DNA from: Sulfuritalea hydrogenivorans sk43H
GTDB lineage: Bacteria; Pseudomonadota; Gammaproteobacteria; Burkholderiales; Rhodocyclaceae
Length of the DNA: 63,027 bases
Direction of reading: 5' to 3'
Assembly (NCBI GenBank): GCA_945870205.1
Contig: CAMBRI010000001.1
Span: forward strand, 1 to 63,027
Part shown: positions 42,354 to 51,777 of the stretch, piece by piece
Position numbering within the stretch: the stretch's first letter is position 1
Layout of the letters: each line of letters begins with the position of its first letter
Position numbers and translations under genes: made by a program
Notes under the pieces: model-generated
Seen by the model: the letters and a program-made list of their open reading frames with translations, nothing else
Told to the model about the DNA's origin: nothing
Database searches by the model: none

Positions 42354-44432
42354 TCATGGCGCCGTGCCTATCGCTTTCTGCACCAGTTCATAGATGCCCC
42401 GACTGCTGCCGACCCCGCCCACTTCTGTGGCGCGCGTCCAGCGCTTCTTGCCGTCGTAGTAAAAGTCGATGCGCGCTTCATGCCCTTCACCGGCGAAGCT
42501 GAGCCGTAGCAGGTACTGGAGGGCCTCGGCCCCGACAAGCCGGACCCCAGTGCCGGCGAGCGCTGCCTCGACCTTGTTTCTGAAATCCTCCAGAAAGGGA
42601 TCGAGGGTGGCGGTCGATTCGTTAGCCGTGGAGACCAAGACCTCGCGCATGAGGGAAACGCACTCTTCCACCATCACCAGATCACCCTGCGTTCCCGGGG
42701 CGGCGCCGATGGTCGATACCTTCAGGCTCCCCTTGTACTGATACTGAACCGTCGCTACTTTGTCGCCTTGGCTGAGATGGTAGCGTTCGCAATACTGCAG
42801 GTGATCCAACCGGTCGATGGCGATCCCCACGGATGCCCATACGTTGCGCAGGGCCAGGTGGTACTTGAACAAACCTTCCTTCCCGGGGCTGAACGAGAGT
42901 CGCTGCCAGTCATCGTCCGACGCTACCACTTGCGCCGCTGATTCATTCCCGATGACAGTCGGCGCTGGCGTGACGGCGCCCCATCGGATCCCGGTCGTCG
43001 CGTTGAACTTCGGCGCATTGATCGTCAATAACTGATTTTTGGCACGGGTGATGGCGGTGTAGGCCCAGCGAAAGAAATCCTCGTTGTCCTCGCCGCGCGT
43101 GCTGGAGAAGCTAACCACGGCCGTTTCCCATTCCCCTCCCTGGGCCTTGTGGCAAGTCAGGGCGTAGCCGAATTTCACCTGCAAGGCGTTGAACCAGGGA
43201 TCGTGGCGGATTGCCATCCGGAACTCGGCCGTTCTCGTTTTGAGTTTCGGGTTCCGCTGCCGGAAGTCGACCAGGAGCGCGCGCTGCTCGACCGGCGTCA
43301 ATTCGCGCTCGGGGGAATCGAGCAGATTCTCGAGAACGAGGGATTCCACCCGGGCCGTGTGTCCGTTTGCTTCGCGATATGCGAGCACAACCTTCCGGAA
43401 CATCAATTCGACCGGATGCTCCACCCCTTTGATCGGGACTCGGCGCACTTCGGCAGACGGAGCGACTTCTACAATCTTGACCAGATCACCGTTTAGAAGG
43501 CCCGTCGTCGGCGAGTTCTTGTTGACCAGCAACAGATCGTCTGTTCGCAAGGCCGCCTTGTCGTCGTTCCAGAGCCTGCCGCGCACGGCACGGTTAAATT
43601 CAAGAGCTTGCGCGTTGGTATGGGTGATCAAGACCGAACTTGATGTGCTTCGGTAGGCGTCGACCACATGGCTCACCGCCTCCGGAATCGTGACAGCAAA
43701 GATCTGATCATTTGCCGGGGGTATGCTGAAAGACGTGAATTCGCGCTTGCCGATCGCATCCCTCAATGACGTTGCGCATTCCAGTACGGCACTGCCGCTG
43801 GCCTGCCGCATGATCTCTTTCAACTCGAACTCTTCGCAATCGAGGCCGAAGGTCTCTTTCAGGTAGGGGGCAGAAAGCGCCGGCGACAGGCCCTCTCCCA
43901 CCGGTGGCAACTGCGCCGGATCACCGATAAAAACGATTCTTGCGCCTTGCCCTGCCGATCGGCCAGGGCGCCCCAATCGCGCATAGTGGATTAGGTCAGC
44001 CAACAGGCGGCCGGAGCCGAATTGGAGCACATCGCCCTTGCTCTCCCGATCCCCGACCAGCGAGGCTTCGTCAATGACGAAAACGGTCTCGCCAGGATCA
44101 TCCTGCTTGAGGGGGAATATCAGACGAAGGCCCGAATCATTGGAGGATTCCGCGTCTTCAAAGACTTCGACATCGCCCAGCGAATAAATCTGGCGATGTA
44201 CCGTGCTGGCGGCGGACTTTGTTTTCGCTCCCAGAATCCGGGCTGCACGACCGGTCGGCGCCAACGTGGCAAAGGGTCTGTTGGCTTGCACCAGACGCGT
44301 GATCAGGGTCGAAACCAAGGTGGTCTTGCCGGTACCCGCGCTTCCGCGCAGGATGAAGACTTGCCTGTCTGTCCCGAGAAAGGCGGTAAAGAGGTCAGCC
44401 CCAAGTCCTTGGGATGGCGTCAACGAATGCAT
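42354..44432 (-). CDS. RecD-like SF1 DNA helicase
   Basis: A 692-residue ATP-dependent DNA helicase. Walker A RGSAGTGKTT (about 29-38), motif Ia APTGRAARI, motif II VIDEASLVGD (about 119), motif III IVFIGDPAQLPPVG, and in the C-terminal half FGYALTCHKAQGGEW (UvrD_C_2-like) and WAYTAITRAKNQL (motif VI). Such stand-alone RecD-type helicases occur in defence islands and integrative elements. It is encoded just upstream of cas10 in the same direction but with its own divergent intergenic region shared with the WYL regulator. A link with the CRISPR system is not shown. Confidence 0.9.
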   Translation of the reverse strand: MHSLTPSQGLGADLFTAFLGTDRQVFILRGSAGTGKTTLVSTLITRLVQANRPFATLAPTGRAARILGAKTKSAASTVHRQIYSLGDVEVFEDAESSNDSGLRLIFPLKQDDPGETVFVIDEASLVGDRESKGDVLQFGSGRLLADLIHYARLGRPGRSAGQGARIVFIGDPAQLPPVGEGLSPALSAPYLKETFGLDCEEFELKEIMRQASGSAVLECATSLRDAIGKREFTSFSIPPANDQIFAVTIPEAVSHVVDAYRSTSSSVLITHTNAQALEFNRAVRGRLWNDDKAALRTDDLLLVNKNSPTTGLLNGDLVKIVEVAPSAEVRRVPIKGVEHPVELMFRKVVLAYREANGHTARVESLVLENLLDSPERELTPVEQRALLVDFRQRNPKLKTRTAEFRMAIRHDPWFNALQVKFGYALTCHKAQGGEWETAVVSFSSTRGEDNEDFFRWAYTAITRAKNQLLTINAPKFNATTGIRWGAVTPAPTVIGNESAAQVVASDDDWQRLSFSPGKEGLFKYHLALRNVWASVGIAIDRLDHLQYCERYHLSQGDKVATVQYQYKGSLKVSTIGAAPGTQGDLVMVEECVSLMREVLVSTANESTATLDPFLEDFRNKVEAALAGTGVRLVGAEALQYLLRLSFAGEGHEARIDFYYDGKKRWTRATEVGGVGSSRGIYELVQKAIGTAP
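42957..42978 (+). repeat. Dispersed repeat, copy 3 (inside the RecD-like gene)
   Basis: AGTCGGCGCTGGCGTGACGG followed by CG differs from the consensus at one base. It is on the non-coding strand of the helicase gene. Confidence 0.45.
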
Positions 44433-44731
44433 CCGTGCCCTTTCTCAATCCAAACAGCGAAACCGCCGCCTATCCATATGCCGTCGCTCATAACCTGCTT
44501 GGATATGTCACGGTTATTGGGCACCAAGCTATCGATTGTATGCCGTTCCGCTCGGCTACCTACGCAACTGCTTTTGGTGGGACTTTCTCCTTTGCACAAA
44601 GTGGCAGTTCAGGTTTCGGTTGATAGACATATGATCTTGGTCTTTCTTCTCCCTCGTTTCCATGTCATCATTCGCTTCTCGGGGCTCAAAGTCTAAGCCC
44701 GAAATTCTTGGCGATTTCGACGGAGGTAGTC

Positions 44732-45712
44732 ATGAGCAACACGGAGCGCATCTACCAGATCGATCAGATGCTGGCCGACCGCAAGTTTGTTCCCCGTCAA
44801 GAGCTTCAGGAGCGGCTGGGGGTCTCATGGGCGACGCTGAAGCGCGACCTGAACTATCTCAAGGATCGCCTCAACGCACCGATCATCTTCGACCGGGACC
44901 TGGGCGGTTATCGATTCGAGACTGAGGGGAAACGCGTCGGCCGCCAGTATGAGTTGCCCGGCCTTTGGTTCTCCGCTGAGGAAATTCATGCCCTGCTGAC
45001 CATGCAGCACCTGCTGTCGAATCTCGATACCGGCGGCTTGCTCGGGCCGCAGATCAAGCCCCTGCTTGCGCGCCTGACAGGTTTGTTGGGCACGGCCGAC
45101 AACCCGGCGGAGGAAGTGCAGCGGCGGATTCGCATTCGCACGGTCGGCGCACGAGAGTTCCACCTCCAGCATTTCCAGGCCGTCGGGTCTGCGCTGCTCA
45201 GGCGCAAGCGGCTGGTCATCCGCTATCACGCCCGAGGCACCAACGAGTCCACCGAGCGGGAAATCTCCCCCCAGCGCCTGGTCCACTACCGCGACAACTG
45301 GTATCTCGATGCCTGGTGCCATCTGCGCGATGGACTGCGGGCCTTTTCGGTCGATGCCATCGAGCACGCCGAGATTCTCGACCGCCGTGCCAAGGACGTC
45401 GCGGAAAAGCGCCTCGACGAAGTGCTCGGTTCAGGTTACGGCATCTTTTCCGGTGACGATCTGTCCTGGGCGACCCTGCGCTTCACACCAGAACGCGCCC
45501 GATGGGTGGCGTCCGAGCGTTGGCATCCGAAGCAGGAGGGGCGACTGCTGAAGGATGGCAGCTACGAACTCAAAGTTCCCTATGCCGACGACAGAGAACT
45601 CATCATGGACATCATGAAATACGGCGCGGATTGCAAGGTCATCAGTCCGCAGGCGCTGGTGAAACGGGTGGCGGCCGAGTTCGAGCGCGCACGAAGCCAC
45701 TATTCGGGATAG
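44732..45712 (+). CDS. WYL-domain transcriptional regulator
   Basis: A 326-residue regulator. Residues 1-60 are a winged helix (IYQIDQMLADRKFVPRQELQ, RLGVSWATLKRDLNYLKDRL). The WYL domain lies around residues 155-230 (LVIRYHARG, ISPQRLVHYRDNWYLDAWCH), and a C-terminal WCX-like sheet follows (YELKVPYADDRELIMDIMKYG). GGAGGT before ATG 44732 sets the start. WYL proteins bind nucleic acids or nucleotides and often repress phage-defence operons. It heads a rightward run of five genes and is divergent from the RecD-like gene; the 299-base intergenic region between them contains no other gene. Confidence 0.9.
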   Translation: MSNTERIYQIDQMLADRKFVPRQELQERLGVSWATLKRDLNYLKDRLNAPIIFDRDLGGYRFETEGKRVGRQYELPGLWFSAEEIHALLTMQHLLSNLDTGGLLGPQIKPLLARLTGLLGTADNPAEEVQRRIRIRTVGAREFHLQHFQAVGSALLRRKRLVIRYHARGTNESTEREISPQRLVHYRDNWYLDAWCHLRDGLRAFSVDAIEHAEILDRRAKDVAEKRLDEVLGSGYGIFSGDDLSWATLRFTPERARWVASERWHPKQEGRLLKDGSYELKVPYADDRELIMDIMKYGADCKVISPQALVKRVAAEFERARSHYSG

Positions 45713-45742
45713 TTGGGCGCGTCTGGTGAGCCCGGATACCCG

Positions 45743-45778
45743 CAGCATTGATGCTGCCGACGTCATGGCTGATGTCGG
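45743..45778 (+). promoter_or_regulatory. Two tandem hairpins between WYL gene and operon
   Basis: CAGCAT-TG-ATGCTG (45743-45756) is followed directly by CCGACGTCA-TGGC-TGATGTCGG (45757-45778, one wobble pair). No T run follows. It may be an attenuator, RNA-binding site or operator of the upstream WYL regulator. Confidence 0.45.
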
Positions 45779-45857
45779 GAACAGCCAGACCTCCCGGATC
45801 GTGGCTGCCTGAAATTGCGCCATTTCCCAGATACACCCTCTTGAAGGAGCGAACCCA

Positions 45858-47069
45858 GTGACATATCGAGACCTTTTGCAACTGCTGAACGACCCCGAAA
45901 CGCTGAACCGCATTCGCCAGGAGCTTCAACGTCGCCAGGCTGTCCTGATCGAAATGGCCCTGACCGGGAGGGTCGCCGATGCGACTGACCGCGCCAACAT
46001 TCTTCTGTACTTTCGTGATGGTCAATTGCCCGGTCGCCCAACGGCGATCGAAGGTGTCTTGAAGAACTTTGCTTCCAGTGCCCTCTCCTACGCGCCGATT
46101 CGGCGCTCTTTGGCCTCACGAATCGGATCCAATCCGACTGCGACAAGCATTGCCCGCGCACTGGCGGCCGAGTTTTCCAATACTCGGTTCCTCAGTGACG
46201 CGTCCTGGGCTCCGGCCGAAATGAAATCACTGTCGATGCTGGTAGCAACCGATCATGGCCTGACTGCGGACATGCTTGGAGGGAAGACTCTCCATTCGAG
46301 AATATTGGGGGTTCTTCACGATGGGGCGCGGAAGCTCGAAAATTTTGGCAACTCGGGATTGGGTAGATTCTATGAAGATGTCGAGAAGCACCTGGCGAAT
46401 CCCGAAGTGGCCTGGCAGTACCTTGAAAATTTCGCTGACGGCGTGCGCCAGGTTGGCCCGGCACTGACGGCTGATTTCATGAAGAACATTGGGTTCCACA
46501 TGTTTGTGAAACCCGATTTTCACTTTCTTCGGCAGTTTCCAAGACTGGCTGAAGTGGATACCGCCTATTCTCCTCGGGACTCATTCATCCTGGGTTGGGA
46601 GCTCGCATCATTGCTGCGGATACCGGCGTTCGTTCTGGATCACACGCTCTATCAATGGGGACGCCATGGTGACAAAGGCACCGGGACCACGACGCCCAAA
46701 GGCCGGCAAGATTCCATTGCAACAAAGCCACAGCCGGCACCGGCGGCACAGCCAGTCGCAGTTGCGCCGGCGGGGGTAACTATCTCGTCTCAGGTGCTCG
46801 ACTCCTTGCTGCGAATTCCGAAGTGGCGAGAGGAATGTACCAAGATAACGGTTCATCGCCAGGAACAGCTCACGAAGATTCTCGCGAAGTATGACCATCG
46901 ATCCCTACCCATTTCCCATTTTACGAAGCAGCACCTGAGTGACTCCAAACTGCGCAATGCAGATGCCTACCCCGCAGTGTGCGCATTGCTCTGCGGAATA
47001 CTGGAGCGATCCGGCGAGTCCCTTCGTCTGAAGCCGGGAATCGTGCTGGGCGAGCGACTGCTTCCCTGA
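45858..47069 (+). CDS. Hypothetical protein (403 aa), possible HhH-glycosylase-like segment
   Basis: No family is certain. Residues about 180-260 (GVRQVGPALTADFMKNIGF, then KPDFHFLRQFPRL) resemble the helix-hairpin-helix and KPDxHxxR pattern of HhH-GPD DNA glycosylases, but the catalytic Lys/Asp are not clear. A Pro/Ala-rich linker (about 275-305) leads to a C-terminal helical domain. It is the first gene after the WYL regulator and is followed by the NERD helicase. A nucleic-acid recognition role is plausible but unproved. Confidence 0.6.
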   Translation: MTYRDLLQLLNDPETLNRIRQELQRRQAVLIEMALTGRVADATDRANILLYFRDGQLPGRPTAIEGVLKNFASSALSYAPIRRSLASRIGSNPTATSIARALAAEFSNTRFLSDASWAPAEMKSLSMLVATDHGLTADMLGGKTLHSRILGVLHDGARKLENFGNSGLGRFYEDVEKHLANPEVAWQYLENFADGVRQVGPALTADFMKNIGFHMFVKPDFHFLRQFPRLAEVDTAYSPRDSFILGWELASLLRIPAFVLDHTLYQWGRHGDKGTGTTTPKGRQDSIATKPQPAPAAQPVAVAPAGVTISSQVLDSLLRIPKWREECTKITVHRQEQLTKILAKYDHRSLPISHFTKQHLSDSKLRNADAYPAVCALLCGILERSGESLRLKPGIVLGERLLP

Positions 47070-47173
47070 TACCGCGACCAGGACGGACTGCACGCGTCAA
47101 GCCTTTCCACAAAGTACCCCATCAGCTTGGCGGATGGTACAGTCGGCACCCCACCACGATATTCCGATGACGT

Positions 47174-48805
47174 ATGGCCCTTCTGACTCCCAGTAATCGT
47201 CCATCGCTGCGCAACGACGCCGGCCTGTTCCGCGAGCTCGATGTCCTCGACCGGCTTCAGCAGTCCTTGCCGGACACCTACGAGATTTTTCACAGCATCG
47301 AGTGGCACAGCATCCACGACGGGGATGACCGCCACGGGGAAATCGACCTGGTCATCCTCGGTCCCACCGGCAGCATCCTGCTCATGGAGGTCAAGGCCGG
47401 TAAAGTCGTCCTGAGGGACGGCAGCATGTTCAAGCTGTACTCGGCCGAAGAGAAGGATGTCGGCCGGCAATGTCGCGTCCAGTATTCGGCCATGGTCAAT
47501 CGCCTCAAGGAAGCCAGGCTGCGTACGCGGCTGACCAACTGTCTGGTGCTACCGGACTACACACTTGGTGATGCTCACATCGTGGCCATACCGCGCGAAC
47601 GCATTATCGACGCCAGTGATTACGACAATCTCGGCACGCGAGTCCAGGACATTCTGGCTGGCGAACACGGCAACGCCGATCGCGATGCCCTGCGGCATTT
47701 CCTGAAAAGCGAGTTCAGGGTCTCGACCAATCTCTCGGTACTTCGCGATCAGATCAAAGGCGCTACCCATCAGCTGGCAGATGGGCTGGCGATATGGGTG
47801 CCCAGAATCAATGCGCCGTCTGGGACCATCCGTATCCAGGCCACCGCCGGTTCAGGCAAGACTCAGCTGGCAGTGCGCCTGATGGAGGATGCCGTCGCGC
47901 AGTCGCAGTCGGCCCTTTATGTCTGCTACAACCGAACGCTGGCCGACCACATGATCGCCATTGCCCCGACGCGGGCCATCGTGTCGAGCTTTCATGAGCT
48001 CTGCGTCGACCATTACCGCCGCCGTTATGAGGAGCCGGATTTCACGACCTCTGCCATCTTCCCCAAGATGACCGACGCCTACATTGCCGATAGCGGGACG
48101 TTTGCTCCCCGATTCGATCTGCTGGTCGTCGACGAGGCGCAGGACATCGATCCGGGCTGGATGGGCAGTCTGCTGCCGCAACTCAAACCGGATGGCCGGC
48201 TGTATGTCATGGAGGACGATGACCAGCGTCTGTATGACCGCGACGCCTTCGATCTGTCCGATGCCGTGACGATCACGTGTCGCGACAACTATCGCAGCCC
48301 GCAATCGATCTGCCAGGTGATCAACGCCTTTGCGCTCGCCGAGATTTCAGTCGTCAGCCGGAATCCGTATCGGGGTGAATTGCCCGGATTTCATGTCTAT
48401 GCCCCGGACAAGGGCGCGATCGACAAGACCGCAGAGGTGGTTGCGGGACTACTCGCGCGCGGGTTCGGGATCGCCGATATCGTGGTGCTGACCGGGCACG
48501 GCCGCAGCAAATCGGCGCTGCTGAATGCAGAGCATATCGGGCCCCACAAGACACGCCGCTTCACCGGCGCCTTTTCGAAGAACTCCGATCCGATCTGGAC
48601 CGAAGGCGAACTGCTCGTGGAGTCAGTGTTCCGCTTCAAGGGGCAAAGCGCCTCGGCGGTTGTCTTGAGTGAAGTGGACTTTGTCGAATTGTCCCCGACG
48701 GAGCGGCGCAAACTTTTTGTGGGGCTGACCCGCGCTCAAATGGCGGTGGAGATCGTTGTCTCCCCGAGCGCCGAAGCCGTATTTGCGGCACTGCTTGCTG
48801 GTTGA
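47174..48805 (+). CDS. NERD-domain / UvrD-like SF1 helicase
   Basis: A 543-residue fusion. Residues 1-180 are a NERD nuclease-related domain: GEIDLVILGPTGSILLMEVKAGK (D at about 57, ExK at about 72-74), matching the PD-(D/E)xK nuclease core. The helicase starts at about 215: ATAGSGKTQLA (Walker A, about 223), LLVVDEAQDI (Walker B, about 319), DDDQRLYD, and FVGLTRAQMAVEI (motif VI). Such proteins are predicted to cut and unwind foreign or damaged nucleic acid and occur in several defence operons. It has both enzymatic motifs intact. The ATG at 47174 lacks a strong ribosome site. Confidence 0.88.
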   Translation: MALLTPSNRPSLRNDAGLFRELDVLDRLQQSLPDTYEIFHSIEWHSIHDGDDRHGEIDLVILGPTGSILLMEVKAGKVVLRDGSMFKLYSAEEKDVGRQCRVQYSAMVNRLKEARLRTRLTNCLVLPDYTLGDAHIVAIPRERIIDASDYDNLGTRVQDILAGEHGNADRDALRHFLKSEFRVSTNLSVLRDQIKGATHQLADGLAIWVPRINAPSGTIRIQATAGSGKTQLAVRLMEDAVAQSQSALYVCYNRTLADHMIAIAPTRAIVSSFHELCVDHYRRRYEEPDFTTSAIFPKMTDAYIADSGTFAPRFDLLVVDEAQDIDPGWMGSLLPQLKPDGRLYVMEDDDQRLYDRDAFDLSDAVTITCRDNYRSPQSICQVINAFALAEISVVSRNPYRGELPGFHVYAPDKGAIDKTAEVVAGLLARGFGIADIVVLTGHGRSKSALLNAEHIGPHKTRRFTGAFSKNSDPIWTEGELLVESVFRFKGQSASAVVLSEVDFVELSPTERRKLFVGLTRAQMAVEIVVSPSAEAVFAALLAG

Positions 48806-48879
48806 TGGCACTCCATTCGGTCTTGCGCCAGCCTTGTCGCCCTATGAAGCTTTTGCCAGGGAAATGAGTTTCTTCGTCC

Positions 48880-50721
48880 ATGGAGATTGATAACCACCCG
48901 ATTCCCGACACCATCGTCGATGCATTCTGCCGATTGGTGGACAAGCTCGACTCTGGGCTGGTAGTGGCGATGTCCGCAGAAAATCAGAAACTGTTTCAAG
49001 GACATCGAATCATCCTGAAGAATGTCCCGGTGGCGCGTCAGCGCATCAAGTTGCTGCTCAAAAACGAGCGCCAGCTTGACAGCGCGGCAGCCATACTTCT
49101 TCGCAGCGTCGGCCTTTTCAGAGCCGTTGTGACTGTTCTTTCCGAATCGGCATTGGAGGCCGGCTTTTCAAGCTTGGCGACCTATTTTGGCGAAGCGGAT
49201 TTTCTGGCGGCGGCACTTCTCGACGAACGCGAGTCGACACGCAAACTAGCCCACGAGTTCATTTCCGGATGGGACGGTCAGCTCTCGGACGAAGCCCGGC
49301 GCAAGCTTGCAGCGGAAGACCTCCGCACGGAATTCACGGTGTTTCTCTCCAGCATGAAGGAGTTGCTTGGCGACGTATTGCCCGCTGTCGTCCCCACTGT
49401 CCAACGTGAGGGCCGGGACGAGAAAGGGAAATTCGACGCCGCGCTCGAGGCAGCCAAAGCCGATTTGGCGCGTCAGTCTCAGCGGCATGCCCGGGATCAA
49501 AAGGATCTCCAGAACAAGATCGAACTGGAGCAACAGGAGATCAAGCGACTGCGGACGCAGTTGGCTGATGCCGGCGCTGAAACCAAAGTCCTCAAGGCCG
49601 GGTTATCGGAGGTTCAGCAGCAATTCGGGAACCTGCAAACGTCTGTGCAGCAGCGCATTGATGACGGCGTCAGCACGGCTTTGTCCGGCCGGCTGCGCCA
49701 ATGGCTGATGCCTGTAGTCAAGGTCGAAGATGCGCTGGCACAGTCCAGGCAGAGCGATCTGTTGGCCCGGGCAGTTGAGGCGCTGACGAAGCAGCGCGTG
49801 GTCGACCGCCATTCTGGAAACCTTGCGGAGCTGACCCGAGCCATCGAGGAAAGACGGCAGATGCTCGCTGAGATAGAGCGCGCGCGGATCGAGGCACTGA
49901 AGCCGATACCCGAGCTTGCGAGCATCGCGGCCGCTCTTGAGCGCGAAATCGGCCACCTTGGGCGCCAGCTCGGGCTGCCGGGTGACCAGGCAAGCACGAC
50001 AGGATCGGCCCTGCTGGCAAGAATCAATGCCGCGGTTTCTCTCGATGAACTGTCGACGGTGCGCCAGTTCATCCAACAGGCCGCCACTTACGCGCTGCTG
50101 CGCCGGGATGAACTTCACCGGTTGTATCGTGCGACCAATGACAAGGCGGGCCTGCTCTACGACACGATTCAGCTACCGGGTGAGGATCGTTCCGGGCTGC
50201 CAGCGACGAAGTATTTCCACCCGCTTCATGCGGCAGCGCAGGGACAGCCCTTTACGCTGTTTATCGATGGCCACAATGTTCTCTTCCTGCTTGAGGGTCG
50301 CTTCGGCCACTGGTTCGAGAAAGGCATTCCCGGGCGCAAGGCACGCGTGGAATTTGCAAACAGCCTGCTGCCCATTTTTGACAAACCGGGCGCCGATGTG
50401 ATGCTGTTTTTCGATGGGAATGACGCCACAGAGCAGTCCCTTTCGGATTACGTGCGCGTCTTCTATTCCGGCGGTACGGGCGACCATCGGGCCGACAACG
50501 CTATCCTCGAACATATTTCCTTCTGCCTGCAGGCGGCGGTGTCGACGCCGATCTGCCTGGTCACCAAAGATGGCGATTTTGCCCGCCAGGCGGGCGCCAT
50601 GGGCGTCACCATCATGGATCCGGAAGAATTTGCGACATTACTCGAGATCGCGGCAGACGGACCTTCAGTGATGGCCACGCCGCCAACATCAGCGACCGGA
50701 AAAGGATTGATGCGTGATTGA
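48880..50721 (+). CDS. Coiled-coil protein with C-terminal NYN (PIN-like) ribonuclease domain
   Basis: A 613-residue protein. The N-terminal 150 residues are helical. A long coiled coil follows (about 180-360: DQKDLQNKIELEQQEIKRL and further heptads). The C-terminal 160 residues form a NYN domain with the expected acidic residues: FIDGHNVLF (about 461), MLFFDGNDA, DHRADNAI (about 535) and TKDGDFAR (about 561). NYN enzymes are metal-dependent RNases. Its stop overlaps the macro-HD gene by 8 bases, so they are translated together. Likely an RNA-cleaving effector or RNA-quality enzyme of this operon. Confidence 0.85.
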   Translation: MEIDNHPIPDTIVDAFCRLVDKLDSGLVVAMSAENQKLFQGHRIILKNVPVARQRIKLLLKNERQLDSAAAILLRSVGLFRAVVTVLSESALEAGFSSLATYFGEADFLAAALLDERESTRKLAHEFISGWDGQLSDEARRKLAAEDLRTEFTVFLSSMKELLGDVLPAVVPTVQREGRDEKGKFDAALEAAKADLARQSQRHARDQKDLQNKIELEQQEIKRLRTQLADAGAETKVLKAGLSEVQQQFGNLQTSVQQRIDDGVSTALSGRLRQWLMPVVKVEDALAQSRQSDLLARAVEALTKQRVVDRHSGNLAELTRAIEERRQMLAEIERARIEALKPIPELASIAAALEREIGHLGRQLGLPGDQASTTGSALLARINAAVSLDELSTVRQFIQQAATYALLRRDELHRLYRATNDKAGLLYDTIQLPGEDRSGLPATKYFHPLHAAAQGQPFTLFIDGHNVLFLLEGRFGHWFEKGIPGRKARVEFANSLLPIFDKPGADVMLFFDGNDATEQSLSDYVRVFYSGGTGDHRADNAILEHISFCLQAAVSTPICLVTKDGDFARQAGAMGVTIMDPEEFATLLEIAADGPSVMATPPTSATGKGLMRD

Positions 50722-51772
50722 ACCCGGAAAGGAGCGGGCGCCAGTCAAGATTGGCGTGCGCCTTGGCGATATCGTCAAGCAGGTGGATTGCGATGCAATC
50801 GTCAATTCCGCCAACCAGAATCTGCGCGCGGGCTCGGGTGTCTGCGGCGCGATCCATGCCGCGGCGGGCCCGGAACTGGAAACCTTCAGCCATGCGCTGG
50901 CGCCGCTCGGTCTCGCAGAAGCAGTTGCGACGCCGGGCTTTCGCTTGCCCAATCGGGTCGTGATTCATGTACGCGGTCCCAAGTATCACTTTGACCCCGA
51001 ACCCGCGCGACACCTGGCCACGGCGATGAAGAATGTGCTGCTCCTCGCGAATCAGAACAAGGTCGTACGCGTGGCTGTTCCCGGAATCTCCATGGGGGTC
51101 TATGCCTATCCGCCGGCGGAGGCAGTGCCCATTCTGGTTCGAGCTGCTTATGAGACCGGCGACGATCTTCACCACCTGCAGGAGATCCGTTTCGTGGTGG
51201 TGGATAAAGCTATCAAGACCTTGTTCGAGGAGCAAATCGCTCAATGGGAGTTGGGCACTCGCCAGGACACCGAGGCGGAGGTCTTGCGCGAGGCAAGCGG
51301 CAAAGCCATCTCGCCGCGCCTGATCGAGGCCGTCCGGGCAAAGTATCGCCTCGCGTGGTCAGGAATCCACGGCGTGAGCCATTGGGCAAGGGTGAGAAAA
51401 GTCGGACTGCAGATCGCCGGGGCGACAGGCGCGCGACCTGACGTGGTGGAACTGTTTGCCTTTCTGCACGACAGTTGTCGTCACGGAGACGGTCGTGATC
51501 CTGATCATGGCCGACGAGCGGTCGAGTTCGCGCGGCAACTGCGCGGCGAGTGCTTTTCACTCGACGACGAGGGTTTCGCGCTCCTTTGCGAAGCCATGGA
51601 GTTGCACAGCAAGGGATTGATGGACGCGGACGTCACCGTTCAGACCTGCTGGGATGCGGACCGACTGGACCTGGGGCGGGTTGATATTCAGCCCGAGGCA
51701 GAAAGGCTTTGCACCGACGCAGCGCGGCAGATGCTGAAGTCGGGGCTCTTCGGCCTGAAGGCAGCCGAGTAA
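50714..51772 (+). CDS. Macro domain fused to HD-like domain
   Basis: A 352-residue fusion. The macro domain (1-175) has CDAIVNSANQNL (about 25-36), a GSGVCGAIHAAAG loop and VAVPGISMGVYAYP (about 121), the ADP-ribose-binding features. The second part (190-350) looks like an HD phosphohydrolase: GIHGVSHWARV (first His), FAFLHDSCRHGDG (HD, about 250) and CWDADRLDLGRV (terminal Asp, about 309). The macro part probably hydrolyses or reads ADP-ribose; the HD part may remove phosphates from nucleotides. It overlaps the NYN gene. Together with the phosphatase-DraG fusion at 13938 it hints at an ADP-ribose pathway. Confidence 0.87.
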   Translation: MIEPGKERAPVKIGVRLGDIVKQVDCDAIVNSANQNLRAGSGVCGAIHAAAGPELETFSHALAPLGLAEAVATPGFRLPNRVVIHVRGPKYHFDPEPARHLATAMKNVLLLANQNKVVRVAVPGISMGVYAYPPAEAVPILVRAAYETGDDLHHLQEIRFVVVDKAIKTLFEEQIAQWELGTRQDTEAEVLREASGKAISPRLIEAVRAKYRLAWSGIHGVSHWARVRKVGLQIAGATGARPDVVELFAFLHDSCRHGDGRDPDHGRRAVEFARQLRGECFSLDDEGFALLCEAMELHSKGLMDADVTVQTCWDADRLDLGRVDIQPEAERLCTDAARQMLKSGLFGLKAAE

Positions 51773-51777
51773 CGACA

